A stretch of DNA of 64,000 nucleotides from Dicyema japonicum (GCA_011109175.1 RDEW01000019.1:821315-885314), one strand, 5' to 3'. Positions 22,243 to 33,189 are shown, counted from the first letter of the stretch. Program-made: numbers and translations. The notes: generated by a model not told the origin, from the sequence alone.

Positions 22243-22269
22243 GGTGACATCAAACCTAACCCGGGTCCT
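22243..22269 (+). other. 2A-like peptide, GDIKPNPGP
   Basis: Codons GGT GAC ATC AAA CCT AAC CCG GGT CCT, in frame with the endonuclease. The core keeps D-I-x-x-N-P-G-P but has Lys for the usual Glu, as in some LINE 2As. Just upstream, YLDFYLENWT is in frame, but a stop lies 10 codons further 5', so the leader is broken. Confidence 0.75.
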
Positions 22270-22320
22270 GATTCCACGCTGGTCATTCTCCAACTCAATA
22301 TCAATGCAATCCGTAATAAA

Positions 22321-23186
22321 GTGCTGGAGCTACGTTCCCTCTTAGCCCGCTTGAAAGTGGACATTGCCATTATTCAGGAGTCTAAACTCTCCAGGTCATC
22401 CGCCACCCCACGCTTCCCTGGCTACAATATACTCCGAAAGGACCGCACAAGAAGTCTCGGTGAAGGATTATTGACGTTTGTTAGGGAGGGTCTTTTGTTC
22501 ACCCCGTTTGTATTCTTTTTTTGCGAAGGATACCCTATTCTGGAGCAAATCTCTATTGAAGTTCCTTTCTCACCCTCAGGAAGTTTTACATTGTGTAATA
22601 TTTATATCCCACCTCAGAGTTTGTCGACTTCCCTTATTCCAAAGTATATCCCAAACTTATTGAAATTTTTAAACTGAAGGATCTGGTATTATGCGGCGAC
22701 CTAAATGCCAAACATCCACTCTGGCTCCGGACACAATCAGCCGACAGTCGCGGCGAGTACATCCTTTCCTTACTTAATGATTTGACTATCCTCAATGACC
22801 CGGACTTACACACAAGGACCCCGACCCGCAGAAGGGACAGTCCAACATCCCCGGACCTGTCTCTCTGCTCTCCTTCTATGGCTGGATATATTTCATGGAA
22901 TGTTTGTTATGGTTTCTCAAGCGACCATAACCCCATTATGTTGAGACTTAGAAGGCCTATTTGTTCACTGTGTTGTTCTACAAAGTTCAAAAATTATTTG
23001 AAGGCTGACTGGCAAGGCAAGCTTGATCTTACTATGTATAATTGTACAGTAGAGAAGACGGCCAAGATTCTGTCTGCTATCATTTTGAAAGCTGATAAAT
23101 TATTTGTAGATGTGGCCTCTTACAAGAAGTTCAATCCAAGATTATCATCGCAAATTGTGTCACTCATCAAGATCGAGATGCGCTGA
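22321..23186 (+). pseudogene. LINE-2 AP endonuclease domain and linker
   Basis: Contains VDIAIIQESKLSRS (catalytic E), then in a shifted frame LCGDLNAKHPLW, and GFSSDHNPIMLRL. A frame break lies near 22670. The linker follows with AKILSAIILKADKLF, equivalent to the stretch in LINE-1. Confidence 0.75.
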
Positions 23187-23649
23187 AGAGAAACAGGACC
23201 CAGTCCAATAACTCCTTTTATTCTATAGGTTCACTGAATACCAAATTATCTGAACTTAATTAATAACAAACTCAAATGGAGTCGTCTAGTTGGACGACTA
23301 TGTCACAAAAACTCTTGTGCCACATTTTGGAAAATGCTAAGAAGGATCAATAGCCTTATCAATGAGAATGACTGCGGAACTGAGGCCGCTACCCGCAATG
23401 CTTCGGAACCCGCTCTCAAGCTTGAAGCAAGATTATGAAGTAGTACGTATCGATCAGCCATAAAGATTTCTCTCGCTCTCCACATGTGCGGGCCGCAACA
23501 AGAACCGTATTCCACTTTCTTCACCCCAATGATGTTGACAATGCTATTAAATTGATTGTGGTCCCGACGGTATTTGCACTATTCACCTCAAACACCTTGG
23601 ACCTCAGGCACGGGCCATATTATCAAGACTGTACAACGACTCTATCAAC

Positions 23650-24250
23650 TACCATACGTTACCTAATATATGGAAGAATTTCCTGATTACGCCAATTCTA
23701 AAGCCTGGAAAACCAAAAGACGTTCCTTCTTACCGTCTGAATAACTTATGTTTTATCAAAAGTGCTGGAAAAGCTTTATTAATGCGCATCTCTCCTTTTC
23801 TACATCTACCAGAATTTCAACATGGTTTCAGGGCAGACCGTTCTACAACGACTCAATTGGGTTCTATCTCCCAGTTTATTACTGACAGCTACAACATGAG
23901 AACACACTTACGGACGGCCTTTGTATCCATCGATATACAGAAGGCCTTTGATTCTGGTTTGAGGAAACTTCTAACGAAATAGATTTTTAATTCGAACTTA
24001 CATCCGAACATCAAGCTATGGCTGGAAAATTTCTTAACTGGGAGTCCGGATTGACAAAATCACTTCAAAATCAAGACTACTCCACCCCAATGAAACCGAG
24101 CATGTGACTGGCTATCTGCAAATATGTTATGTGTGTCAGCATCTAAATCCCAGTTCACCATTTTCACTACTGATAGAAGATTAAAAATGGACTCGAACTG
24201 TGTTTTGGAGATACTTCTATCCTTTCTACGCAGACCCAAAAAATCCTTAG
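23650..24250 (+). pseudogene. LINE-2 reverse transcriptase, first half
   Basis: Encodes ILKPGKPKDVPSYR, LPEFQHGFRADRSTTTQLGS and FVSIDIQKAFDSGLRKLL (catalytic D). A stop and then loss of the PQGSPLSP and YADD blocks follow, so no active site remains. Confidence 0.7.
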
Positions 24251-24785
24251 GGTAGTTTTCGACTCTCTGATGACGTTCTCGAGTCACGTGGAGGATGTGC
24301 TTACCAAGGGTCGTCGGAAATGGAACATTTTAAAAGCGATCATAAAGAAGAGCCCCTTCCACCCTGCTGCTTGCGTCAACAAGTCATTGTTCCTACTATT
24401 GAATTGCTTGCTCCGCCTGGAGATTTGCCATTCCCTCTTCGAGAATTGATCGTTTGAACTCTCTCAGGGGAAAATTATGCACCACACCGACATCTCCATT
24501 GGCGGCCTCGTTTCTGATGAGGCGACGATTTAGGGTTTCCTACGTTTTTGCAAGGAACTGGGAAACCCATTCAAGGAAAAAATAACCCATGCAGAGGAAT
24601 TTCGGTCGATTATAAAAAAGTGCACGCCGATTGAATTCCTATGCAGAAGGAAGAGAAAGCGCTACCGTAATGCGATTGGGTCATGACCAGGCGAAGAGTT
24701 CGGATGTTGTTGGAAGTTGGGATCACCTAATTAGTTAGTGTTGATCAATCTTTCTTGGTGGTCTTGGAGTTAAATAAATAAAATA

Positions 24786-24867
24786 AAGACCAGTTAGTTC
24801 GATCCGCGATTAGCTGTGTACGGATGGACGTGATACCTGGACTCCTATCTTGGGAACTGGACTCCAT
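24786..24867 (+). repeat. 82-bp direct repeat of the LINE-2 start
   Basis: GACCAGTTAGTTCGATCCGC to GGAACTGGACT repeats 22168-22249 with a handful of differences. It is either an unusually long target duplication or the start of a second tandem copy. Confidence 0.7.
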
Positions 24868-24939
24868 AATTTAATAAAGTCTATGATAACCATCCTGGGT
24901 ACGATTTCCACCGCTGGAAATTCAATCAAAAGTTCCTCT

Positions 24940-25130
24940 TCCATTCTTATGTTCTTTATTTTTTCTTCCCTTTCAGTGTGTCGCCATGTGATCCATCAGT
25001 CTAAGGTGACTCCAGTTCTAGGATGGCACGAATAAGTATCATTTGCTCTCACCCACTCCATTTGGGGTAATCTGATAACCGATGGACAGGATATTTTTCC
25101 TCACTTTCCATTGCTCCTGGGTTGATATTG
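24940..25130 (+). repeat. Fragment of the non-autonomous LINE-derived element
   Basis: Shares CGCCATGTGATCCATC, CTAAGGTGACTCCAG and the CCACTCCATTTGGGG block with 2388-2724, but is truncated at both ends. The 81-codon frame 25082-25327 that follows shows no domain. Confidence 0.4.
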
Positions 25131-25539
25131 AACCAACATCAGCTATGACTGATTCACGTGGTAAACTAATTTGGAAAAAAACAATCCTAAAAAAGATCGA
25201 AGACTTCAAATCCGCGGCTATTAAAACTCTAGGAAAGTTTTCCAGCTCCGTGGCAGATTCAACCTCCTTCGAGGCCTTTTTCGAAAATACAGGCTCACGA
25301 ATTATCCTATACGAGCATCTCCTTTAACGCAGGATTACTAAAAGTGCATGGATTTGCTAGAAGTGATAAAAGATAAAAGATACTATGATCATCCAATAGC
25401 TTCGTCTTCCTCTTAAGAAGATGCTGATTTTGTTGTACTTAAAACAAGTATTTTTATTTTCTGGACAATATTTACGAATAAAAAATTTAAAAATAAATTT
25501 TACTAAATAATAATTACAGTTACTAATAAACTTTCTCCT

Positions 25540-25795
25540 ACAAACATCGTCGGGAGTTCGGTAGACGAGTTATACTACGCAGAAGAAGCCTATAAATCTA
25601 AAGGGAAAATGTATGACCGTTTCACTTTACGCGGTTGCTGTCGAGACAACTAGACGTATAAGCGGGAAGTCAATGCTTTTTCCCCAAGAAACTAGGACTT
25701 CTGTCTACACTCAGAGGTTCTCGAAACCCATTAGCTCCCCCAGTTGATCTCCGTTGCTATCGTGAGAGGTAACGCTGCACTAATTGTACTTGCGA
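25540..25795 (+). repeat. Dispersed repeat (family C)
   Basis: Contains GAGACAACTAGACGTATAAG, then GATCTCCGTTGCTATCGTGA. The two blocks reappear in order at 63880-63985, and the second also at 33215-33250. Confidence 0.4.
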
Positions 25796-26240
25796 ATTAT
25801 ATTAACTTACATGATTAGTATGCAAAAGTTGGATAGTTCTCGTCCAAAGAACTTTGAGGATTAGTCAGAAGCTGAATGTATAAGTAGTTAAAATGATTAT
25901 ATGTAAGTTGCTAATGATAGTAAATGGTTTGATCACTTTGATACCCCATCGTGAATAAAAAATCAATCAAAAACTAAATAATTGATCACATTATGAAGTG
26001 ATGAGTTTTATTGGATACACAACACTCATTTAATTTATTTTTAAAACCAAGAATCTCCGGCCAAATAAAAAAGAGTGGGAGCCGTCAGGTGATCCCGCCT
26101 CCTTAAGCAGCCTTTAATAGAGTAGTTACAACACAAGCATAGAATTATTATTACTGTAAATAATGAATCATTCCTTAATAATGATTTAAATATTAATTTA
26201 AATTATTAAAATTAATTTAAAACTATTTCTCACAAGGACT
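25796..26240. other. AT-rich 5' flank of APRT
   Basis: No frame. The fragment GTGGGAGCCGTCAGGTGATC resembles a LINE 3' end. No promoter motif can be assigned. Confidence 0.35.
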
Positions 26241-26250
26241 AATATAAAAA

Positions 26251-26858
26251 ATGTGTTCAAATCTTGATAGTCAAATTAAACAAGCATGCAATTCTTATGA
26301 CGATTTCCCCGCAAAAGGCATCAAATTCATGTATTTTAAAATAATCATTAAGCTTAGTGATTTGATGCCCATATTTTCAAATCCTGAGTTGTTTTCTAGT
26401 ATTATTGAAGATTTTGCTGACCAGATTATGAAATTGGGTCAAAGAGTTGACATAATTACTTTTTTGGAAGCTCGTGGCTTTTTATTTGGGCCGTCTGTTG
26501 CTATGAAATTGAAACTTCCATTCGTCCCCATAAGGAAGCCTAACAAACTGCCAGGGAAAGTAATTTCAGAGTACTACAATCTCGAGTATGGGACGGTATT
26601 CCTAAATTTGGTGATTTAAGAATGAATTTCAAGCCCAGGAAGGCTCAATCAAACCCGGACAGAATGTCGTCATCATTGATGATATTCTAGCCACTGGGGG
26701 TTGTTATTGTAATGACTGTAGGATCACTCAATGGAGCCGCCAACATTGTACGGCGAATGGGGGGAATCCCAGTGAAGTGTCTTGTTGTGGGGGAAATTGT
26801 GTCTCTCAGTGGAAGGGATTTAGTTGATATTCCCATTTATTCTCAGTCTTCGTTTTAG
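26251..26858 (+). CDS. APRT: Adenine phosphoribosyltransferase
   Basis: Converts adenine plus PRPP to AMP in cytosolic purine salvage. Four exons (26251-26330, 26358-26595, 26621-26699, 26722-26858) separated by introns of 27, 25 and 22 nt give 177 residues, the usual APRT size (human 180). Landmarks: YDDFPAKGIKF-IDLMPIF near the N-terminus, ARGFLFGPSVAMKL and FVPIRKPNKLPG in the middle, YNLEYGT across the second intron, and the PRPP loop VVIIDDILATGGSLNGAAN across the third. Splicing is required for both the loop and the C-terminus (KCLVVGEIVSLSGRD). The 27-nt first intron is in frame without a stop, so unspliced RNA would still be open there. All key residues are present and the gene looks intact. 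Confidence 0.95.
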
Positions 26859-27084
26859 TTACTTTATTGTTTCCTTAATGAATTTGTATTACCATGGTGA
26901 ATTAGATGAGTTAATTTATAGCTCATGTCCCCTAATATACCCCAATGGTTCATAATAACGCCGGTTTAGATTAATAGACAATTTAATTAATTTCAACACT
27001 TTGTGTAATTGATTCCTCATTAACTCAGCCACGGACCACTTAATTAGTACTTTTAATAACCGGAAAGGGGTTAATTAACATATC
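26859..27084. other. 3' flank of APRT
   Basis: No gene. Ordinary AT-rich sequence with TTAATTAA stretches. Confidence 0.4.
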
Positions 27085-27830
27085 TACGATTGGCTCAAAA
27101 AGTGTTGGCACTTTTTTGTTTTGCTTTTTTTAGTCGAAGATTAAGATCCATCAATTACTTTTTGTGCTAAAACGATGGAAAATCGGTACTTACCTAATAG
27201 ATGACCGCCACTTCCCTGCAACAAAATCAATATATTATAATTTTTTAATTAAAAATTAAATATTTAATTTTTATTCGCCTACGGATAATTTTATATTTGA
27301 TTAATTATTATTTTTTCAATTGTTTATCTACTAATATACCTTGTTGTGAGTACTATTCATGTGGATAACCATTTTATTGAATTAAGTCGTAATTAGGTCA
27401 AAAAGTGTTGACTCCCTTTACGAAAAATGTCATTTTATAGTGCATAAAATAAGATAATGTCATTCATTTCAATTATTTAGTTTTATGACTTTTCAACAAA
27501 AGGTTGGCAGTCGCTCAGTAACCCATTACCATTAATTGATTTTAAAAATGACCGTTTTTACATTGTTTTATGTGAAAACAAAAAGAATATTCTTTTGGGC
27601 TAAAAAAGATTAGGTGGAGAAACAAAAAAGTTATAAACGAATTTAAAAAATATTTATCACTTAAAAAGTTCAGTGAGAAATATAATAGTCCGTCGGAAAC
27701 AACAAGGGACTGTCTCAAATAAATTGTGATCTGCGCACCTAAAAATATCTAGCCGTTTTCTCTCAAGGATGGAAAGGATTGTGGATAATGAACCGAGAAT
27801 TACTCGAACCATCTCTGAATGATTTCAGCC
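27085..27830 (+). pseudogene. Tc1/mariner-like transposon remnant
   Basis: GGCTCAAAAAGTGTTGGCAC (about 27093) and a second AGGTCAAAAAGTGTTGACTC (about 27397) resemble Tc1-family ends. Downstream, an open stretch gives INEFKKYLSLKKFSEKYNSP, a helix-turn-helix like that of Tc1 transposases, then in another frame RIVDNEPRITRTISE. The catalytic DDE domain is missing and the rest is broken. Confidence 0.38.
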
Positions 27831-27839
27831 CATAGAATA

Positions 27840-28170
27840 AATATCGGTGTATCTACAAAAATTAATGTACTTCCGTCCATATTCGGCACTGTGAGAACCA
27901 CTTCAATGAAGTAGGGAATAACGAGATCATTTTCTGAAACTGGACGTCTCATAATACAGGTGAATCAACTGACACTTACAGAGTACTATTAAAGCACAGA
28001 GCAGAACGGAATCCATCGATCACAGGTGGACAGCGATATGTGAATCGAATTAGAGTAAGTAGGTAAGGTGGATATCTGACATCCATTGGGATTTGATGAA
28101 GGCACAGAAGAATCCATCAACTAAATAACGATGTGGGGTTCGAACTAATGCGTTGCGAGTGACAGCAGTA
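27840..28170 (-). repeat. Probable family-B SINE
   Basis: Contains CCGTCCATATTCGGCACTGT and GGGTTCGAACTAATGCG near the right end, an arrangement similar to other family-B copies but more diverged. Confidence 0.35.
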
Positions 28171-28260
28171 ACCATTTATTACCTAAAGAAACGCAATGGG
28201 TGCGAGCAATAATATTCTTAGTGCAGAGTGTTAAAGGCATGGCAATAGACAATAATATAT

Positions 28261-28600
28261 TTAAATCGATTCAGTATTATTAGGGTCTGTAAAGTCCTAA
28301 AATGAATAATAAACTTACCGCGTTTAATTTATCGAACTTTGAAAGTAAACCCATGGAAACATCAAAAAGGGCAATCATTCGTGCTGAAAGGTCACCACAT
28401 TGACTGTCAATGTTGTCTAATGGAGTTATATCTAAGGCATCTATTCTACTGCTTAATCTTGAGACTGTATTGAGGGATGTTGTCCTCTCCTTAGACTTAT
28501 AAATTAATCAATAATTAACGTCATAATTGTCTATTAAAATCATTATTTCTTCATTAACAAATGGTTTCATGTTCCTCAATTCTGTCATAATAAGGTCCAT
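28261..28600 (-). CDS. Unidentified 97-residue protein, three exons
   Basis: The ATG at 28600 opens MDLIMTELRNMKPFVNEEIM. Introns of 24 nt (28496-28519) and 22 nt (28297-28318), both GT-AG, join to SKERTTSLNTVSRLSSRIDA, a stretch with LSARMIALFDVSMGLLSKFD, and a short acidic end DFTDPNNTESI before TAA at 28261. Each intron carries an in-frame stop, and splicing restores a continuous 98-codon frame, which supports a real gene. The heptad-like Leu/Ile spacing suggests a small helical subunit of a larger complex. I do not recognise the family. Confidence 0.6.
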
Positions 28601-28794
28601 TTTAGTTTTATATTTTTAATTTAAAATTTAAAATTAAATTACTATTTTACTCATTATTTAATAGTAAATTTGATTAACGAGTTAGATAACATCTGATTAA
28701 AATATTATTATTACCACCAGGATCAATGGGATTAAAAAATGAGAAGGTTCCCAACTAACTAAGAAATTGCTGAAAACAAAGTTTCTGGAAATTA

Positions 28795-29140
28795 CTATTT
28801 GTCAGCTTCCTGGATTGCAGACAGTTCCAGGAGAGATGAGTGATAAATGGCCATTAACCACGATTCACTTCCGTTGGTCAATGCTGGTTGTACAAATTGC
28901 CGATAAACAGTGGAAGGGGTCCAGCGTTTCTTCGGAGGGGTTTTGAGAATATCTTCAGGATCCTCATTTTCGTAAATACGTCGCCCGATTCTCAACGTAT
29001 TTTGTAAGTCCTTGATCAAACGTCACTCCCATGATGGTTGTGTGGCCGTAAAAGGTATTAGCACATGGTTAATCGTGGTCTTAGGCTTCCTTGTATAATG
29101 TTGTCAGCAAAGACTAATTAAATTACATCCAGTTTACATG
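28795..29140 (-). pseudogene. LINE RT C-terminal (thumb) fragment
   Basis: Encodes STVYRQFVQPALTNGSESWL and LLELSAIQEADK. The same segment recurs at 52260-52560 (VYRQFVQPALTYASVS). It is typical of the region after the RT palm. Confidence 0.5.
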
Positions 29141-29149
29141 GTCGGAGTA

Positions 29150-29290
29150 AGACGTATCCTTTCCGCACATCATTTCCATCCATATCCGCCATTGTGGGTA
29201 CCAATGCTTTGGAGTAGTTAAAAGAAGGATTTCTCGGATTCTATTTTGACACCTTTAGGATAACATAGGCCGAGATAGGTTTTATCCTTT
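29150..29290 (+). repeat. Family-B SINE fragment
   Basis: CATTTCCATCCATATCCGCC and ATTGTGGGTACC blocks shared with other family-B copies. Confidence 0.35.
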
Positions 29291-29419
29291 GTTGCTCCGA
29301 AATATTTATTTTCCGCTTTGTGAATATTTTTTTATCAAAATTCTCTACTTTTCGTTTGAATCTGGCATGCTTCGATCTCAGGTGGGCTTTAGGCGACAAT
29401 GGTAAAAATTATCCCGCAT

Positions 29420-29615
29420 GATTTCTAAGGACGTTTACGACCAAATCATGGGGTCTCCTATTCGAATTTCGCCGCTGTCCATTCGGTTAAAGGTTCCACG
29501 CATCTTCGATGCTTTCGGGTTTGACAAGTGACGTTGTATCATTGTTTCAACACTGCGGAACTGGATTGTCTTTTGGAACTCACACACAAAAAGAAAAGAA
29601 CGAGAAGTCAAGAAC
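29420..29615 (+). repeat. tRNA-derived SINE (family A), plus strand
   Basis: Box-B-like CCTATTCGAATTTC is followed by AAAGGTTCCACGCATCTTCG and AACACTGCGGAACTGGATTG, in the same order as in the better preserved copy at 42950. Confidence 0.5.
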
Positions 29616-29619
29616 ACTT

Positions 29620-29860
29620 TCAATGGATATGCCTTGGATTCAATAACATTACTGTTCTTTCGTAAAATAAATTTTGAGTTCTGTCTAAGGTAGGTTTAAG
29701 TAATGGAAACATTACCCACTCCTTGCAGGAGGGCTGTGTGATTCTCTTGCAAATAGATTTTTTATCTTTTTGGCCATAGTTTAACGACACTGACTTTGTG
29801 GTCGGTGAGTGTAAGTGCTTCACCATAAGACCTAACTTTTATCAGTTGACGTTTTTTTGT
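29620..29860 (-). pseudogene. Possible LINE endonuclease C-terminal fragment
   Basis: The minus strand gives DVRSYGEALT-like residues followed by TDHKVSVVKL, recalling the catalytic DH segment of RTE-type endonucleases (DVRS...SDHxLV). Short and frame-shifted. Confidence 0.32.
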
Positions 29861-30755
29861 CTGCGGGAAGGTAATAGATTTGATCGTAAACCATCCCCAT
29901 TTTCGTTTTTATAAACCCAATCCACGTGGTTTCATGTCATGTTCTATGAGCGAAGAATTTATTGAATATTAAAAGTTTCCATGAGCATTTCTTTTTCTCG
30001 TCCATGATTTCCAGTGATCAGACATTGCAGCGGTATTTATCAGCTTTTTCATTCCGTTCCAGGCAATAAAAATGCTTTTATGCTTACGTATGCTGTTTTT
30101 GTAGCCTTTCACTTTGTGGGGGATAACATTGATTATGTTGCTTATTCTCTCCAAATATGTTCTTGTTTTAGTTGTAATGCTTCCCATATCCGGTCATTAT
30201 GCGGTAGTATTTAGAAATTGCATACAAAAATATCTTTGCCTACAGTGATGCGCTTCTGATGCAAGAGGGATGATTCGGTGTGTATCTCATCTAGTTGGTT
30301 CTCGACGTTAAATAAACAAATAAAACAAACTGCCTTACGAAAACTAAATAACCTTCTTCAGTTTCCATTAACAGGCACTGAACAATTATGATTATAAGTT
30401 CTTAAGTGAGTGGATGGGGGTAAATTTAATGAACGGGTACAGAAAAATCGCGCACTGACAAATTCTACCCAAGGACTCGATAAAGATTTTATTGAAACGA
30501 ACATAAAAGAAGTTTAAGTTAGATGCCAAGACTCAAGAACATCAGATACATCAAGTCAACCACCAACTACAGTGACGCCGATTAGAAGGCTAACTAGCAA
30601 AAATCCATCTTCAAAGCCACTCAGGTGATTGGCGACATGGACGACTCTGTTTGCACCTGTCAGAAGATTAATCGCATACTCGAATGATTATTTTAAGCGA
30701 TATCAACGATATCTATTTTTCTCCAAGAATATCCGTCACCAATGCCAAAGACGAT
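29861..30755. other. No identified gene
   Basis: Opposed open frames at 29969-30187 (minus) and 30014-30214 (plus) overlap and show no domain. CTAAATAACCTTCTTCAG and similar pieces may be retroelement ends. Confidence 0.3.
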
Positions 30756-30759
30756 ATTT

Positions 30760-30965
30760 TCTTGACTTCATTGGATCCACCTAACTCACGCCGACGTCTG
30801 GTCGGTATTCAAAAAGATCCCTTTCTTCTCCACTTCAATGGAGGGATCCCACAATGGCAGATACTTGAAAGAACGTGACGCTTGAAGGGATAGGTTCAAC
30901 TCCAACAGGGGGAAGTAGATGAAACCTTTCTGAACCGGGAAAAGATGATACTAACCAAATCACCC
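30760..30965 (+). repeat. Family-B SINE body
   Basis: Shares CTTCAATGGAGGGATCCCAC and the GGGGGAAGTAGATGAAACCT end with 6480-6690. Confidence 0.4.
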
Positions 30966-31030
30966 AATGGTCACATTTCTCTTATGTTGGGTGATTTTGG
31001 ATAATAATATTTAAAAAAATAAAAAAAATA

Positions 31031-32068
31031 TCAGTCAATAGAATAAACATGTCTAATAGCATCATAAAAAGTATATGTAAGGGGGGTAGTCAACTTCCTC
31101 TGTGTCTCAGGAGATGGTTCCCTTCCATCCCCCATCACATGCTTATACAAACATTTATCGCCAAAAGGGCAACATCCTCGCCCTCTGTTAAACCTTGTAC
31201 ACAAAATCTTCCTAAACTATAGACCCACCACAACTTTGCATTCTCCTTAAACTCAGCAATGATTCTGCTCTTCTCCTCACCATTTCTAAACCACGTCAAA
31301 CTGGGGATTATTGTAACTGATATTCTCCTACAGATCGGACAGCTTTTGGTTATCTCGTTGTCAAAATCAGACGACTTTCGCCAATTACAGATACAGTAGT
31401 AACAGAAACAGTGAGAACAGCCGTCCATTATTCCGAATCGACAATCCTCCTCGGATTTGGTCACGTGGTCTAAACAGATCCCACAAGTCATCTCCTCACT
31501 GAATTGCTTCAACTTCTCTGTGTCAATTCGGAGAGCCTCCTTGCGCCTACAACTTTCAATGTGCTCTTCACGGGATCTTCTATTTTGAGGGTCCAAAATG
31601 TTACGATTACATAGGACACAGAGATCACCGTGAATGTGAACACAGTTGGAGTCATTACATGAAAAGGTTACATGATTAACACAGAGAATAGTAGGCTGTT
31701 TTTTGGCGGGAATATTTGGTTTTTTGTTCCACACAGAAGTTGGAGTTGGTTTAGCTTTCAGGTCAATAGGTTTTGTGGGAATTTGAGGAATATTCTTTGA
31801 TGCTTTTGAGTTTTGGTTGAGGTCCGTCAACTGTGACTTTGTGATATGTTCGTATCTGCGGGTTAGTTTTAGGTTACCTGCATTTTTGTCCGTATACGCA
31901 TGTGCCCTCTAGGAAGTACTTACAAATACTAGAAAGGGAGTTTTGCATATTATGACTGAATTGACAAGAATCCCCTTTACTGCATACACCATACATGTAA
32001 TATCTAATAATTGGTAAATAATACTTGCAGAGAATCTCCTTCTTTTTCCTAAAGCAATCATGATCCAT
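31031..32068 (-). CDS. MKRN: Makorin-type RING E3 ubiquitin ligase
   Basis: Four exons (32068-32025, 32003-31878, 31855-31235, 31211-31031) with introns of 21, 22 and 23 nt give 323 residues. Domain order is that of makorins: CCCH finger CKYYMYGVCSKGDSCQFSH (rebuilt by the first intron), CCCH CKYFLEGTCVYGQKCRYEH (its His comes from beyond the second intron), and a third CCCH ending CVHIH. The makorin Cys-His box follows (GDLCVLCNRNILDPQNR...HIESC), then a C3HC4 RING (CGICLDHV ... RFGIMDGCSHCFCYYCICNW ... KSCPICR). After the third intron comes the last CCCH, CTRFNRGRGCCPFGDKCLYK-H. Makorins ubiquitinate targets and bind RNA. The gene looks intact. A TTG-initiated frame slightly upstream was rejected in favour of the ATG at 32068. 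Confidence 0.95.
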
Positions 32069-32214
32069 ATCACACGTCAACTTGATTATTTAAATGAATT
32101 TTTTAATTATAAACATTAATAATATTTTATTATTAAATTAATTATTTTATTACCAAAGTTTTTTATATTAAACAACCTAGCACTTTTAACAGTTTTTTGA
32201 GTTCGAATTTCCTT

Positions 32215-32410
32215 CCTAGCTACTTGATTGAAGATTTTTCCTTTTTTACTTTTTTTCTCTTTCTTTGTTTTACAAAAGTTGCATCATGTGATTCACTTGT
32301 TTCAGGTGGGTCCCAGTGCCAGGATGGCATGAAAAAATCCCTTTCTCACTTTACTGGAGGTGTTTTCACAACTGTAGGGAGTTGACGAATTCTTCCAGTT
32401 CGACTTGTTC
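32215..32410 (+). repeat. Fragment of the non-autonomous LINE-derived element
   Basis: AGCTACTTGATTGAAGATTT, CATCATGTGATTCACTTGTT and TTACTGGAGGTGTTTTCACA match the element at 2388 in order; the 3' tail is missing. Confidence 0.45.
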
Positions 32411-32639
32411 TGGATGGAGATGAATGAAATCGAAAGATCTCTATGATTCCTTGACGATCTAAACAGATTATATTTACAGTAAATCTGCTACCTCTTAAAT
32501 CCGCCATCCAAAGCTTCAAAATACATTTTTTTCTAACAAAATTCTCGAATCCGTAACTTTTTCCTTAAAATCAATTTTTGTTCGGATTTATTATTAAATT
32601 TTTTATGTTATTTTTAAGTTTCCGTTGATTAAACGAATT

Positions 32640-33160
32640 ACGGAAAATTCAAAAATATCAAAAAAAATTCCTGTCGTTTTATTAATTTAACCAGACGTCC
32701 CAGCTTCTCAGGGAACTGAAGAGATTTCCCGCTTATTCCTCCAATTGTCTTATGGAACGTGAACCGATCTAACAGAACTTTATATTTTTGTACCTTCTCG
32801 GCTTTTTCCGCGGCATGCAACGTGTCCACCGCATATGTATTTACGAGTTAGAATACAACAAAAATGAAGAATGTTTACGAGACTCTTCCCATTTTCTGCA
32901 ATCTCCCAGCTTCACTGATCTCTAGAACGTCCACTTTTTTATGTTAACCACTAATTGCCTTCACTTGAAAGGATGCTATTCGTGAATAATCATCGCTTCC
33001 TATTACACGAGGACTCGAGTGATTCATGGAACCCGTGCTTATACTCAACGCAATGCTTCTCAGTTTCTTCTAAACTGAGTAACGTAGATAAGTGCAAATA
33101 TACCATACATTTTTAAAAGACTTCAAAATTATCCATAGTAACCCCCATTTCAACCGGTTA
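32640..33160 (-). CDS. Possible unidentified multi-exon gene or remnant
   Basis: Minus-strand open pieces include KKLRSIALSISTGSMNHSS to DDYSRIASFQVKAIS (33060 to about 32945) and AEKVQKYKVLLDRFTF...SLQFPEKLGRLVKLI (32829 to 32640). Composition looks protein-like, and GT-AG pairs exist between them (for example GTATGG...CAGTTTAG near 33073-33111), but no set of short introns gave a complete frame. Family not recognised. Confidence 0.28.
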
Positions 33161-33189
33161 AAATTCATGCATATTAATTTACCAAATCT

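Larger units (their letters stand above)
22168..24785 (+). mobile_element. LINE-2 copy: 2A-bearing non-LTR retrotransposon, internally damaged
   Basis: Order: 2A-like motif (22243-22269), endonuclease (to about 22990), linker, RT first half (about 23650-24040), C-terminal region (24430-24720), and a tail TTAAATAAATAAAATAAA. The RT active-site block is missing, so an internal deletion near 24050-24110 is likely. An about 82-bp sequence at the start (22168-22249) recurs directly after the tail (24786-24867). Confidence 0.8.
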
